DNA of 60,538 nt, taken from the NCBI GenBank assembly GCA_937926515.1, contig CALAZZ010000105.1, positions 1 through 60,538 on the forward strand. The letters are read 5' to 3'. Source of the DNA: an uncultured Bacteroidales bacterium (GTDB lineage: Bacteria; Bacteroidota; Bacteroidia; Bacteroidales; F082). The translations under genes and the position numbers were made by a program. Below the pieces are notes generated by a model. That model had not been told where the DNA came from and did no database searches. It saw only the letters and a program-made list of their open reading frames with translations. Below, piece after piece: positions 44,071-53,537 of the stretch (position 1 is the first letter of the stretch; each line of letters begins with the position of its first letter).

Positions 44071-45345
44071 TTAGTTTCCCATCCGGATTCCCAATCCAAG
44101 CATCACTACCGGATCAGCAGCCTGGAAGAAGGCAGAAGAGGCGGTAATGGTATGATCGCGTGCAGTAATGATAGTTGAGTTGAAGGGATCCCAAACTGCA
44201 TCATGATAACCACTGCCCTGCGAAATAGATGTGAAGCTACCCGTAACCGGATTGATCATGCCGACGCCTTGGCCTGAGATCGCCAGAAAATTTTGATCAC
44301 CATGATACCTTAAGCGTTTAATTCCTTGTAGACTTAACTCGCCCAATGATTCGATCTGTTCGGATTGCTTATCCCAGGCTTTAAATATCAGTCTGCCTGT
44401 ATGAGATTGAGAAGCAATGACAATTTTATTCTCGTTGTAACCGAAAATACCAATTATTGCACCGTTTAACGAAAATCGTTTATAAAAAACAGCGGTAGGT
44501 TTATAGTACAATGAAAGAATATAGTGTCCCCCGGGCAGGATCTGCTGAATAGCATACAGGTATTCATCATCAAAGAAAACGTATCGTGGTATGGTATCGG
44601 GCTGATGGAACACATGAAGCAGCCCACGCCCGGTTGTGGCGTTGATCAAACTTAGGGTTCCACTGGCATCGGCAACCAAAAGATTGTTGGCCTGCATGGC
44701 AAAATGAGTAAATTTTGCTGCAGGCATGCCGGCATCTCTTTCCCAAATAACTTGACCGTTTTCAGCAATAGCCAGCAGGCGGGAAGGTTTTTCTGTAATA
44801 AGATAGGTCATGCCATTGTCCTGGTTATTCTCAAATTGTACAATATCTCTTGGTGAAGTAAATATTTTCATCGCGCTGTGCAGATCGCTATCAAGACGCC
44901 ATAATTCACTCCTGCCTGGTACTTCAGTTACAAAGTAAAGAACAGGCACATTGGCGTGCACAATATCAATGGTCACCTTCAAGTATTTGAATTTCTCATT
45001 GTGGCCATCATTGACCAGAACCTGCAAATAATAGGTTCCTGCAGCAAGCTGAGTGGTCCATTCAAAATCGAATTCGATAATGGTATCGATGGCTGAAGGG
45101 TAGAACCACACTGACGGCAATACGGGCAAATGGTCAGCATTTACAAGGGCTAAACGCACACTTGTAATTTGCCTGTCATCGCGCACCTGGAACCGGACAG
45201 TGATTTGATTTTCAGTAATTAGTGCATTCTCGGAGGGTAAAATGAAAACAATTTCCGGATCGCTGGTATCCTGTTCCTTGGAGCAGGAAACGAATACTGC
45301 AAGCAACAAAATCAAGGTAATAGATTGTATCGAACAGCGAACCAT
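44071..45345 (-). CDS. lipoprotein with Ig-like and propeller-like regions, unknown function
   Basis: A 424-residue lipoprotein. The lipobox FVSC follows a hydrophobic core (SITLILLLAVFVSC), and the next residues SKEQD favour surface or outer-membrane sorting. Residues about 35-135 look like an Ig/cadherin-type strand domain (ITENQITVRFQVRDDRQITSVRLALVN). The remaining ~290 residues carry repeated strand units typical of a beta-propeller (LLVADASGTLSLINATTGRG, FLAISGQGVGMINPVTGS). The in-frame start at 45405 is less likely than ATG 45345, which starts the lipoprotein signal. No catalytic motif is seen. Confidence 0.7.
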   Translation of the reverse strand: MVRCSIQSITLILLLAVFVSCSKEQDTSDPEIVFILPSENALITENQITVRFQVRDDRQITSVRLALVNADHLPVLPSVWFYPSAIDTIIEFDFEWTTQLAAGTYYLQVLVNDGHNEKFKYLKVTIDIVHANVPVLYFVTEVPGRSELWRLDSDLHSAMKIFTSPRDIVQFENNQDNGMTYLITEKPSRLLAIAENGQVIWERDAGMPAAKFTHFAMQANNLLVADASGTLSLINATTGRGLLHVFHQPDTIPRYVFFDDEYLYAIQQILPGGHYILSLYYKPTAVFYKRFSLNGAIIGIFGYNENKIVIASQSHTGRLIFKAWDKQSEQIESLGELSLQGIKRLRYHGDQNFLAISGQGVGMINPVTGSFTSISQGSGYHDAVWDPFNSTIITARDHTITASSAFFQAADPVVMLGLGIRMGN

Positions 45346-45405
45346 CCTAAATTTTTTAACTTTGGCTAAAATAAGTAAATTAAAAACAAGCAAATAATAA
45401 GGCAC

Positions 45406-46116
45406 ATGTTGTATAATTTAGATTTATCGCAGGTTCTGTTTCTTGATATTGAAACTGTGCCCGCCTATTCCGAATATGACCAGCTTTCGGATAAGATGAA
45501 AAAACTCTGGGATCGCAAAGCACGTTTTCTCAAAAGTGAGGAGTCAATTGAACCTGCTGAGTTGTATGAAAGAGCAGGTATTTATGCTGAATTTGGGAGG
45601 ATCATTTGCATATCCGTGGGTCTATTCAATGGTGCTGAGTTCCGTATCAAATCATTTTACGGTGAAGATGAAAAAATATTATTGGATGATTTTGCGCAAA
45701 TGCTAAACCGTCATTACAACCATCCACAGCAATTGCTGTGTGCCCATAATGGCAAGGAGTTCGACTTTCCCTATATCGCACGACGCATGCTGATCAATGG
45801 AATAGAGCTACCGGATATCTTGCAAATGGCCGGTAAAAAGCCCTGGGAGATCAGGCACCTCGACACCATGGAATTGTGGAAATTCGGTGATTATAAAAAC
45901 TATACCTCCCTTGACTTACTCACCGCCATATTTAAAATTCCAACCCCAAAAGATGATATTGATGGAAGCATGGTAAAAAAGGTTTTTTATGAGGACAAGG
46001 ATTTGGAGCGTATCGTCAATTATTGTCAGAAAGATGTGCTTGCCATAGCCCAACTGATGCGCCGATACATGAATCAGCCACTCATACCTGAAACAAGCAT
46101 CGTTTATACATCTTAA
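45406..46116 (+). CDS. DEDD-type 3'-5' exonuclease (PolB exonuclease-like)
   Basis: A 236-residue protein resembling the predicted PolB-like 3'-5' exonuclease family (DNA_pol_B_exo2). Exo I is FLDIETVPAY with Asp14 and Glu16, Exo II is CAHNGKEFDFPYIARRM, and Exo III is YCQKDVLAIAQL. It is a stand-alone nuclease domain with no polymerase. It is followed after 26 bases by a Cas4-like nuclease gene on the same strand, which suggests a shared role in DNA processing or repair. A TAACTTTG -7-like box lies at 45357-45364, 42 bases upstream of the ATG. Confidence 0.85.
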   Translation: MLYNLDLSQVLFLDIETVPAYSEYDQLSDKMKKLWDRKARFLKSEESIEPAELYERAGIYAEFGRIICISVGLFNGAEFRIKSFYGEDEKILLDDFAQMLNRHYNHPQQLLCAHNGKEFDFPYIARRMLINGIELPDILQMAGKKPWEIRHLDTMELWKFGDYKNYTSLDLLTAIFKIPTPKDDIDGSMVKKVFYEDKDLERIVNYCQKDVLAIAQLMRRYMNQPLIPETSIVYTS

Positions 46117-46142
46117 ATCTATAAGACCTTATAGCTAATGTT

Positions 46143-47591
46143 ATGACGCTTAAACGCCACATACTCTCAAAATCGACTTTCATACGCGGGATGCAGTGTC
46201 CAAAGTCTTTGTACTTGCATAAAAAACGTCCATTTTTGCGCGACAGGATCAGTGCCGAACAACTGGCGAAATTCAAGCGTGGTACAGATGTGGGTGTGCT
46301 TGCCCGCGACCTGTTCCCTGGTGGTGTGGATATGAGTCCCAGGTCTCCATCACAGTATCAAAAAAAAGTATTAGAAACCCAGCAAGCCATCAATAATCAT
46401 GATATTGATGTCATCTATGAAGCCGTATTTCAATATGATGACACACTCATCATGCTTGATATTCTTGTCCGTGATGCCAATCAGTGGAAGGCTTATGAAG
46501 TAAAAAGTTCCCGCGCACTATCGGAGACCTATTACACGGATGCATCCTTGCAATATTATGTGCTTCACGGATCAGGCCTGGATGTTGCCGATTTCTGTCT
46601 CATATACATCAATCAGGATTATGAGTTGATTGGTCAGATTGAATTGCAAAAACTTTTCAAGTTTCAAAGTGTGCTGGAATATGTTAAGACGCAATCGGAC
46701 TTCATCTCAGGGCAAATCAGCAAGCTGAAAGAAACACTGCAACTGAAAAACTCCCCAAAAGTGCCTGTCGGCTGGCATTGCAACAAGCCCTATCCATGCG
46801 ACTTTATTGGCCACTGCTGGAAAGATGTACCCCATCCTCATATATTTAAACTCACTGCTTTCGATCCTAAATTGATTGCCACATGTGCAGAGAAGGGTCT
46901 ATACTCAGTCGATCAAATTGATGGCCTTCAAGCTAAAAATGAAATACAAAAGGCTCAACTAAAGGCCTTGGCCACAAATTCCAAGACTTATGATTCCAAA
47001 CAATTAGAACAACTGATCAGTCCAATTAATATGGCTGAGACGGCATTTCTTAAAGTCTTATTACATGCTCCGGCAGTACCACAGATTGAGCATACAAAGC
47101 CTTACCAGTTGTTACCCCTGGCTTTGTCGTGGATTGAAGAAAATGAAGACAAAACCAACTTTTTCGTGATCGAACAGGATAATTTAGCGTCCCTTATTTC
47201 ATTCAGTAATCACTTAATTGAACTGGCACGAACACACCGATTTTTGATTACTGATGACGCCTCAGGTTTGCATGAATTCATAAAAGGTGCCAAGAATTTA
47301 CTCCCTGCTAATATTTATACCGGGCTCTCAGAAATCGAAATACGCTTGGTTGGCATCCGGCAGCTGCTGGAGGCCATAAATTTTTTCCATCCGGAGGTTG
47401 ATGCACCGGGAACACTGGATCAATATGCCACTGCATTGCTTCAGCAGGATGTACGTCTGCGCGATGAGGTATTAATAATACCCGAAATATTGACCTCCTG
47501 TCATGATGTAAACCTCAAAATAAGCAAGGACATTCTGTCAGACCATACCTTAACAATCAGGCAGCTTTACAAAAAGATCAAATCGTGGTAA
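46143..47591 (+). CDS. Cas4/AddB-like PD-(D/E)XK nuclease with probable Fe-S cluster
   Basis: A 482-residue protein. The N-terminal half has the RecB-type nuclease core: Asp106 (MLDILV), then Glu119-Val-Lys121 (AYEVKSS) and a QYYVL helix. Four cysteines at 19, 213, 219 and 225 are spaced as in the iron-sulphur clusters of Cas4 and AddB nucleases (one upstream, three downstream of the core). The C-terminal ~250 residues contain helical segments like short helix-hairpin motifs (VDQIDGLQAKNEIQKAQLKAL) and an unassigned domain. It may belong near the DUF2779 group. It is paired with the DEDD exonuclease gene and far from any CRISPR array. Confidence 0.75.
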   Translation: MTLKRHILSKSTFIRGMQCPKSLYLHKKRPFLRDRISAEQLAKFKRGTDVGVLARDLFPGGVDMSPRSPSQYQKKVLETQQAINNHDIDVIYEAVFQYDDTLIMLDILVRDANQWKAYEVKSSRALSETYYTDASLQYYVLHGSGLDVADFCLIYINQDYELIGQIELQKLFKFQSVLEYVKTQSDFISGQISKLKETLQLKNSPKVPVGWHCNKPYPCDFIGHCWKDVPHPHIFKLTAFDPKLIATCAEKGLYSVDQIDGLQAKNEIQKAQLKALATNSKTYDSKQLEQLISPINMAETAFLKVLLHAPAVPQIEHTKPYQLLPLALSWIEENEDKTNFFVIEQDNLASLISFSNHLIELARTHRFLITDDASGLHEFIKGAKNLLPANIYTGLSEIEIRLVGIRQLLEAINFFHPEVDAPGTLDQYATALLQQDVRLRDEVLIIPEILTSCHDVNLKISKDILSDHTLTIRQLYKKIKSW

Positions 47592-47746
47592 CATTCTGAC
47601 TTACATTTCTTAGCTCCCTCTTTTAGTGATTAAATCCCGCAGATAAGCCAACTTTGAATTAAAAGTGATTGCAAATTCTCAATTTTACCACCCAAAAAGA
47701 TATTAACATAAGCTGCCAGACTGTTCATAATTTGTAATTTTGGCTC

Positions 47747-49270
47747 ATGGAGACAAGCAAGAGCCGAAAAAAACCACAGCCAATCTCAGCAGCAGATCAA
47801 CTGAAAGACATACTGTTACAACATGGACGCGTTCCACCCCAAGCAACCGATCTGGAGGAGGTTGTATTGGGTGCCATGATGCTGGAAAAAGACGCAGTAA
47901 ATGCCGTTATCGAATTTCTCAAACCTGAAGTATTCTACAAGGATAACCATCAAAAGATCTTCAAGGCCATTCAGGAACTGTTTACCAAATCGGAACCAGT
48001 AGACATACTCACGGTGACCAACCAACTCAAGTCCAATGGTGACCTGGATATTGTCGGTGGGGCGTATTACATATCACAGCTGACAAATAGGGTGGTATCT
48101 GCAGCCAATATTGAGTTTCATGCCCGCATTATCCTGCAAAAGCATATTCAGCGCGAGTTAATACGGATTTCAACCGATATCATCAACAAAGCATACGAAG
48201 ATACCACAGATGTTTTTGACCTGCTTGACAATGCCGAGCAGGGCTTGTTTGCCGTAAGTGAAACAAACCTCAGGCGCAGTTTCAGCAGCATGACCGACCT
48301 TGTTAAGCAAGCCATTCTGGATATTGAAAGCGCCAAAAACAGTGGATCCAACCTCAGGGGCGTTCCCTCAGGCTACACTGAACTGGACCGTATCACCTCA
48401 GGTTGGCAGAAATCTGACCTCATTATATTGGCTGCAAGACCCAGTATGGGTAAGACTGCCCTTGCACTGAATATTGCACGTAATATTTCAGTTGATTTTC
48501 AGCGACCTGTTGCCTTTTTCTCATTGGAGATGTCTTCTGTTCAGCTTGTTACAAGATTGATATCAAGCGAAACCTATCTGCCCGCCGAAAAATTGCGTAA
48601 AGGCGATCTGGCTGATTACGAATGGCAACAACTCAACAGCCGCATTTCTCCCCTTGTAAAAGCAAAACTGTATATAGATGACACTCCGCAGCTCTCGATA
48701 TTTGAGCTGCGCGCCAAATGCCGCCGCCTGAAACAACAGCATGATATTCAGATGGTTTTTGTTGATTATTTGCAATTGATGACCGCCGGCAACGAAAACC
48801 GGGGCAATCGAGAACAGGAGATCAGTAACATATCCCGCTCATTAAAGAGCCTCGCAAAAGAACTGGATGTGCCGGTATTGGCACTCTCACAGCTTAGCCG
48901 CCAGGTTGAAAGCCGTCCCGGATCAAAAAAACCGATTCTTTCCGACCTCCGCGAATCAGGGGCCATTGAACAGGATGCAGATATGGTTATTTTCATCTAC
49001 AGACCAGAATATTATGGGATGACCGAAGATGGTGAAGGAAACTCCACTGTTGGACAGGCAGTCATCAGCATTGCGAAACACAGAAATGGTAAGCTGGGAG
49101 ATGTAAATCTCAGGTTTATAGGACAGTTTGCACGATTTGACGAATTGGATTCGAGCCAGAGAAAAATGGCTGAACTGAGTCCGAACAACCATTTTGAAGT
49201 GCAAACCAAAACAATAGCTTCCAAAATGAACGACGATTCTGATTTTGAGCCTGATGAAGACCCATTCTAA
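47747..49270 (+). CDS. dnaB: replicative DNA helicase DnaB
   Basis: A 507-residue hexameric 5'-3' helicase. The N-terminal domain starts after a 27-residue basic tail (RVPPQATDLEEVVLGAMMLEKDAV). The C-terminal RecA-like domain has Walker A ARPSMGKTALALN, Walker B VFVDYLQLM, and the conserved ALSQLSRQVESR and DLRESGAIEQDADMVIFIYRPEYY blocks. No intein is present. It is downstream of the nuclease pair after a 155-base spacer. The next gene starts 19 bases after its stop (preferred start) and may be co-transcribed. Confidence 0.96.
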   Translation: METSKSRKKPQPISAADQLKDILLQHGRVPPQATDLEEVVLGAMMLEKDAVNAVIEFLKPEVFYKDNHQKIFKAIQELFTKSEPVDILTVTNQLKSNGDLDIVGGAYYISQLTNRVVSAANIEFHARIILQKHIQRELIRISTDIINKAYEDTTDVFDLLDNAEQGLFAVSETNLRRSFSSMTDLVKQAILDIESAKNSGSNLRGVPSGYTELDRITSGWQKSDLIILAARPSMGKTALALNIARNISVDFQRPVAFFSLEMSSVQLVTRLISSETYLPAEKLRKGDLADYEWQQLNSRISPLVKAKLYIDDTPQLSIFELRAKCRRLKQQHDIQMVFVDYLQLMTAGNENRGNREQEISNISRSLKSLAKELDVPVLALSQLSRQVESRPGSKKPILSDLRESGAIEQDADMVIFIYRPEYYGMTEDGEGNSTVGQAVISIAKHRNGKLGDVNLRFIGQFARFDELDSSQRKMAELSPNNHFEVQTKTIASKMNDDSDFEPDEDPF

Positions 49271-49289
49271 ACATTATATACCGAAACAA

Positions 49290-50120
49290 ATGAAAAACAT
49301 CCTGAAGATCAGCACTTTTCTGTCTTTCCTTATCCTATATGCTCCAGCTGCATTATTAGGACAATCAATCCAACTGTCATATAACTTATCTAGTGGCAAG
49401 ATATATCAACTGAAATCCAATACCGAACAAACCATAAGTATGGATATTATGGGGCAGGAAATGGTGATCAACCAACACATTGAAGTGTTTCAGGATGTAG
49501 AGGTTAAGAACATTGATAACGAGGGGAATCACACACTGGATTACACCTATATTCGCGTCAGGTTGAATCAAAACGCAATGGGTATGGAAGTTAAGTATGA
49601 TTCAGATAATCAATCCGAAAGTGATAATCCTATGGTACAGCAACTCTCTAATGCCATGAAGGATGTAGTAGGAAGGACTGTACAGGTGGTTTTCAATCGC
49701 CTTGGTCATCCAATCTCATCTGATATGGATGATTTCTTTCCGGAGAATGTAAACGTATCAGGTGCAGAGTCGGGCATGCTTTCGATCTATCCTGACAAAG
49801 AAATACAAGTTGGTGATAGCTGGGAAGTGGAAGTAGATGTGGACATGGCTATGGATATTAAAGTAGGAACAACTTTTACCTTAAACGAAATCAAGGGCAA
49901 TGATGCCATCATTAGTTTTGAAGGCAATGTGGAGAACATCATTGACCAGGAAACGAAAGCCCATATCGAAGGACAGATCAATGGTAAACTTATTGTTGAT
50001 ATCACCAGTGGCTGGACAAAGTCTGCAACTTACAATCAACATATGACGATGGATATGGAAGAAGACGGTGTCAGGATGCCTATGCAGTTAAATAGTGTCA
50101 CAACCATGATATCGGACTAA
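49290..50120 (+). CDS. secreted DUF6263-like protein
   Basis: A 276-residue exported protein with a signal peptide (ISTFLSFLILYAPAALLGQ) followed by a beta-rich body: LSYNLSSGKIYQLKSNTEQTISMDIMGQEMVINQ, later VGDSWEVEVDVDMAMD, and GWTKSATYNQHMTMDME near the end. This arrangement resembles the DUF6263 family of Bacteroidota, of unknown function. I chose ATG 49290, which begins the signal peptide, over an upstream in-frame start that overlaps dnaB. The body has no cysteines and no membrane segment, so a periplasmic or surface location is likely. Confidence 0.75.
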   Translation: MKNILKISTFLSFLILYAPAALLGQSIQLSYNLSSGKIYQLKSNTEQTISMDIMGQEMVINQHIEVFQDVEVKNIDNEGNHTLDYTYIRVRLNQNAMGMEVKYDSDNQSESDNPMVQQLSNAMKDVVGRTVQVVFNRLGHPISSDMDDFFPENVNVSGAESGMLSIYPDKEIQVGDSWEVEVDVDMAMDIKVGTTFTLNEIKGNDAIISFEGNVENIIDQETKAHIEGQINGKLIVDITSGWTKSATYNQHMTMDMEEDGVRMPMQLNSVTTMISD

Positions 50121-50178
50121 GCGGTTAAGCTTTAAATTATTACGTTAAAGCAATGATTACCTATTGAACCGAAGGATC

Positions 50179-50910
50179 ATGAGAGTCAACTACAGATTTT
50201 TCAAACATGTTCTCGGTTATGCCAGGATGTTTATAAAAAAACTGATCTATTTCCTGGGGGTGTTATCATTGATATTTATCATCTTGAGCTTCACTGACTA
50301 TCCGTATTACGCATATCATTGGCTTGGCACATCCAATGCCGGCATCATGGACCAACCGGACTATATTGTGGTGATGGGTGCCGGTGGCATGCCCGGACCT
50401 GAGGGTATGATGCGATGCTATTTTGCATCGCAAGCGGCTGAGATGTTTCCTGATGCGCTTTTGATCATCGCCCTGCCTGCTGATTCATCCAGTTTTCAAG
50501 ACAGCGACCACCGGCGTATGATTGATGAAATTATTAGGCGTGGCATTGAACGTGAGCGAATTCTCTCCGAAATCAAAGGCACCAACACGATTACACAAGC
50601 CAGAAATATAAAGGACATGGTCAAACACAATAATAACACGGTCATGATCATTACTTCGCCCGAGCATATGTACAGATGTATAAAGACTTTTCAGAAACAA
50701 GGATTGTCAAACACAGGGGGAATCGCCACTTTTGAGCATGCATTTGACCAGGAGCTCCTTACTGAAAAAGATGAAAAAGGACGTGCACGTAGACAGACAG
50801 ATCAGTTGCTTGACTTGCGATACAATATGTGGAGTTATATGCAGTATCAAATCACCGTACTGCGTGAATTCGTAGCCATTGTATGGTATTGGCTTCGTGG
50901 ATATATCTAA
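50179..50910 (+). CDS. YdcF/SanA/ElyC-like DUF218 membrane protein
   Basis: A 243-residue protein with one N-terminal membrane anchor (LIYFLGVLSLIFIILSF) and a DUF218 domain: YIVVMGAGGMPGPEGMMRCYFASQ, EIKGTNTITQARNIKDM (a conserved TxxxA block) and VMIITSPEHMYRC. DUF218 proteins include SanA and ElyC, linked to envelope integrity, but their biochemistry is uncertain. ATG 50179 has a GAAGGA site just upstream and is preferred over the TTG at 50164. The gene ends at the left border of the repeat-rich gap. Confidence 0.82.
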   Translation: MRVNYRFFKHVLGYARMFIKKLIYFLGVLSLIFIILSFTDYPYYAYHWLGTSNAGIMDQPDYIVVMGAGGMPGPEGMMRCYFASQAAEMFPDALLIIALPADSSSFQDSDHRRMIDEIIRRGIERERILSEIKGTNTITQARNIKDMVKHNNNTVMIITSPEHMYRCIKTFQKQGLSNTGGIATFEHAFDQELLTEKDEKGRARRQTDQLLDLRYNMWSYMQYQITVLREFVAIVWYWLRGYI

Positions 50911-51031
50911 AACAGAATTGTTTGAGGTTGATCACCTTCACTTGTATAACACTCCATTTGGAACGTCCGTAACCAACATAAAATGATCAATTTAGTCTTT
51001 TAACATGAATTGTGCTTACAGCCTAACCCTC

Positions 51032-51110
51032 ACCATAATGCATCACGGATAAAAAACATTCCACTTAAAATCATATGTGATTTACTAAACCATAGTTTTA
51101 CATTTTTTTC
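51032..51110 (+). repeat. 79-base direct repeat, copy 1
   Basis: Runs from ACCATAATGCATCACGG to CATTTTTTTC. It matches the copy at 52328-52406 with three mismatches (about 96% identity) and no gaps, in the same orientation. It contains a short palindrome around ATCATATGTGAT. Confidence 0.9.
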
Positions 51111-51211
51111 CTGACTTCCGGATAAAAATGACAATGAAGTTGCACAGTACTGGCCTGCTGATACCTATCAAACCTGTCACTACTGTTTGGGTGTCCCAAG
51201 CAAATCCTATT

Positions 51212-51235
51212 GTCCTTTTGTTTTGGCAAAAGGAC
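51212..51235. repeat. 24-base palindromic hairpin, copy 1
   Basis: Arms GTCCTTTTG and CAAAAGGAC (9 bp, perfect) with a 6-base loop TTTTGG. It is identical to the element at 52143-52166. Confidence 0.85.
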
Positions 51236-52036
51236 CAAAACCATCTGCGCAAATTAATGCCGGCGCGCTCTTGAAAAGCACAACTAAACCTGGCAAAAAA
51301 GTGGTTTCGGCCTAAGGGCCTCAACCAAACGTCCTTTGGGCCGTTTTTGCCGGTTTAGTAAGCGCTTTTCAATTCACTGCCCCACCGCCCTCAAATTTGA
51401 GCGGGCCAGCGCAGCAGTTAATTCATGATTGCGTGTTAATAACCTCAATATCTGAAATGCTTGAAGATATACTACCATTATGTTTGAAGCAGCGGGCAGG
51501 CCATGCCCCAATACGGTTGACGGACAAGCCCCTCGCCAACACCGCATTTGCTGTGGCTAACGCGCCAGGTGAAAGACCGTTCTGTTATAGAAACAAGAGT
51601 CTATCCATTGAACCATTCAGATTAATTACGAATCGCTTCAAACTCATCTTAAATGTAAGGGATTTGCGAGTCCTGTGGATTAACTTTTTGCAGATTAAAA
51701 GGATTCCTTTTACCCCGGAATGATTCATTTTTTGTCCTTGTGTTTCAGTAAGAACTAACTGCAAATAGTGAACCGTGCTCCATTGACCTTAAATTCTTTT
51801 CATTGCAAAACAAGGTGACTTACCATGTGGGATGGCCTCACGAGCGATCCGGAAGGCAGGTGCGATTTAACTGCATCCGTGGTAGATGTAAAAATCATTT
51901 TACCACCCTGAATTGAATATTAATGACCCTGCCGGCTTGGATCGCGCAAGGGGTAAGGCGCCGTAGCTTTTGCTTGAAAGGAATTTTTAGTCTTGATCTT
52001 TTGCAACTTTTGGATTAAGTTGGAGCGAAGCGGAAA

Positions 52037-52058
52037 TCCCGATTTTTTATCATCGGGA
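52037..52058. repeat. palindrome TCCCGAT/ATCGGGA
   Basis: Arms TCCCGAT (52037-52043) and ATCGGGA (52052-52058) with an 8-base loop. Arms of this sequence are, from memory, frequent in intergenic repeats of Bacteroidota. Confidence 0.7.
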
Positions 52059-52099
52059 CCAAAAGTTGGAGAAAATATCTTTTTAAGGCGCTGGTTTTG

Positions 52100-52123
52100 T
52101 TTCTTTTGACTAAACAAAAGAAA
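52100..52123. repeat. palindrome TTTCTTTTG/CAAAAGAAA
   Basis: Perfect 9-bp arms TTTCTTTTG and CAAAAGAAA with loop ACTAAA. It lies 19 bases before the second GTCCTTTTG hairpin and has the same arm and loop sizes, so the two may be related units. Confidence 0.7.
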
Positions 52124-52142
52124 GAAGAAAAATGGATTTTAT

Positions 52143-52166
52143 GTCCTTTTGTTTTGGCAAAAGGAC
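52143..52166. repeat. 24-base palindromic hairpin, copy 2
   Basis: Identical over all 24 bases to the element at 51212-51235. Flanks differ apart from a short CATCTGC/GATCTGC similarity downstream. Confidence 0.85.
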
Positions 52167-52327
52167 GATCTGCCGGCTGGCGGAGTACAGGCAAATCTGT
52201 CTTGCCCGGGGATAAACCCACAATCCAAATTGAAAATGAAACTTCTCGGCTTTTAAATCAAATTGCATCGATCAATAATTCCTTATGGAGAAAAAAGTGG
52301 GTGCCCAATCCGGAAAACCTGACCTTG

Positions 52328-52406
52328 ACCATAATGCATCATGGATAAAAAACATTCCACTTAAAATCATATGTGATTTACCAAACCATAGTGTTACATT
52401 TTTTTC
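52328..52406 (+). repeat. 79-base direct repeat, copy 2
   Basis: Second copy of the repeat at 51032-51110. It ends 64 bases upstream of the T9SS cargo gene at 52470 and so may contribute to its leader or promoter. Confidence 0.9.
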
Positions 52407-52469
52407 TATACTTGCCTGATGAATCAATGAATCAAGCTTAATAAACACCATCATAAAAAACAATAAAAA

Positions 52470-53495
52470 ATGCAAAATTTGAACCAATTGATTAAAATAT
52501 GCATCTTAATCTTTCTCTTGGGAATCGGTGAAGTTTTTGCACTCAATCCTACCATCATCAACGGCGATGTCATGCTTTGCCCTAATTCGCAGGAAACACT
52601 GGTTACCCAAACTTATGACACCTACCAGTGGTACAAGGATGGCAATGCCATTCCCGGGGCAACGGCTCAAACACATGTGATTGATTATTATAATGATGTA
52701 TTATCAACATTCAGTGTTTTTGTAACCCTGGGTGATGAATCAGCCATGTCACCAACAATATTCGTCGATGGTTGGGTTTTCAACCCTATCGTGGTCTCAT
52801 CCTACGGTCAGGGTTATTGGGGAACCGGGGATGGATGGGAAATGTGCAGCAATCATGAACTGTATTTTGAAGTGATGATGCCATACACTACAAATGTACA
52901 ATGGTACAAAGACGGCATCCCTATTGAGGACGCAACTAATGTGGTGTACCAGGTAACCGAAACCGGTGTTTACACTGTTAGCGGAGCACCGGAAATTTGC
53001 CCGGCATATGTACAATACAGCCTGCCGCTGCCCGTGCTCGTTCACAAGCCCCCAAAACCTGTGATCACACAATCATACGATACGCTATTCACTTCAGAAT
53101 ATCCGGGACAATGGTATTTTGGCCTGAATATACTCCCCGGAGAGACAGGCCAGTTTATCTTACCCGAATCAGCAGGCAATTATCGTTTCAACTATACTGA
53201 CAGCAATGGATGCTCAGAAATGTCAGATTTCTATTACTTTGAATGGGACCCTGTATCGGTCGCCCCAAACTTCGTAGAAGAACCACCGGAGGTGATTCTC
53301 GCCGGTAACTCGCTCCAAATTCGGAATGGTGAAGGATATACTTACAATATATTCTCCATCACAGGCAAACTCGTTATTCATGGACTGGTTGAAAACAATT
53401 TGAATCAGGATATCAGTCTGCTCAAGCCGGGCATATACCTGATACAGTTGGTCAGAGATGACAGTCTATTCAGTAAGAAAATTGTAAAACAATAA
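52470..53495 (+). CDS. secreted protein with Ig-like repeats and T9SS C-terminal sorting domain
   Basis: A 341-residue protein with a signal peptide (LIKICILIFLLGIGEVFA). Ig/PKD-like strand units follow, each with a YQWYKDG or VQWYKDG motif (about residues 50 and 147). The last ~75 residues form a type A T9SS sorting domain: NSLQIRNGEGYTYNIFSITGKLV, then LKPGIYLIQLVRDDSLFSKKIVKQ. It should be exported by Sec and then secreted to the surface through the type IX system. No enzymatic domain is seen; an adhesin-like or structural role is possible. Confidence 0.85.
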   Translation: MQNLNQLIKICILIFLLGIGEVFALNPTIINGDVMLCPNSQETLVTQTYDTYQWYKDGNAIPGATAQTHVIDYYNDVLSTFSVFVTLGDESAMSPTIFVDGWVFNPIVVSSYGQGYWGTGDGWEMCSNHELYFEVMMPYTTNVQWYKDGIPIEDATNVVYQVTETGVYTVSGAPEICPAYVQYSLPLPVLVHKPPKPVITQSYDTLFTSEYPGQWYFGLNILPGETGQFILPESAGNYRFNYTDSNGCSEMSDFYYFEWDPVSVAPNFVEEPPEVILAGNSLQIRNGEGYTYNIFSITGKLVIHGLVENNLNQDISLLKPGIYLIQLVRDDSLFSKKIVKQ

Positions 53496-53537
53496 AGAGC
53501 GGATTGAAACCCGATCATTTTCAATATGATAGGATGC

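Larger units (their letters stand above)
50911..52469. other. 1.56-kb gene-poor region with repeats and palindromes
   Basis: No ORF here looks real. The region contains two copies of a 79-base direct repeat near its ends (51032-51110, 52328-52406), two identical 24-base hairpins (51212-51235, 52143-52166), and further palindromes at 52037-52058 and 52100-52123. GC content and short-word use are uneven, as in mosaics of intergenic repeat units or decayed mobile DNA. Short frames such as 51397-51723 have poor composition and no recognisable motif. Confidence 0.6.

Noticed and set aside
46143..47591. Cas4-like nuclease as a sign of a CRISPR locus
   Set aside because: No regularly spaced direct repeats and no other cas-like genes in the window; Cas4-like Fe-S nucleases also occur outside CRISPR.
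47735..47742. TAATTTTG box directly before dnaB, suggesting a leaderless transcript
   Set aside because: It lies only 4 bases before the ATG and has no TTG at the -33 distance; chance match in AT-rich DNA is more likely.
51397..51723. A 108-codon frame in the repeat-rich gap
   Set aside because: No start context, no recognisable domain, uneven composition and location among intergenic repeats; more likely non-coding.
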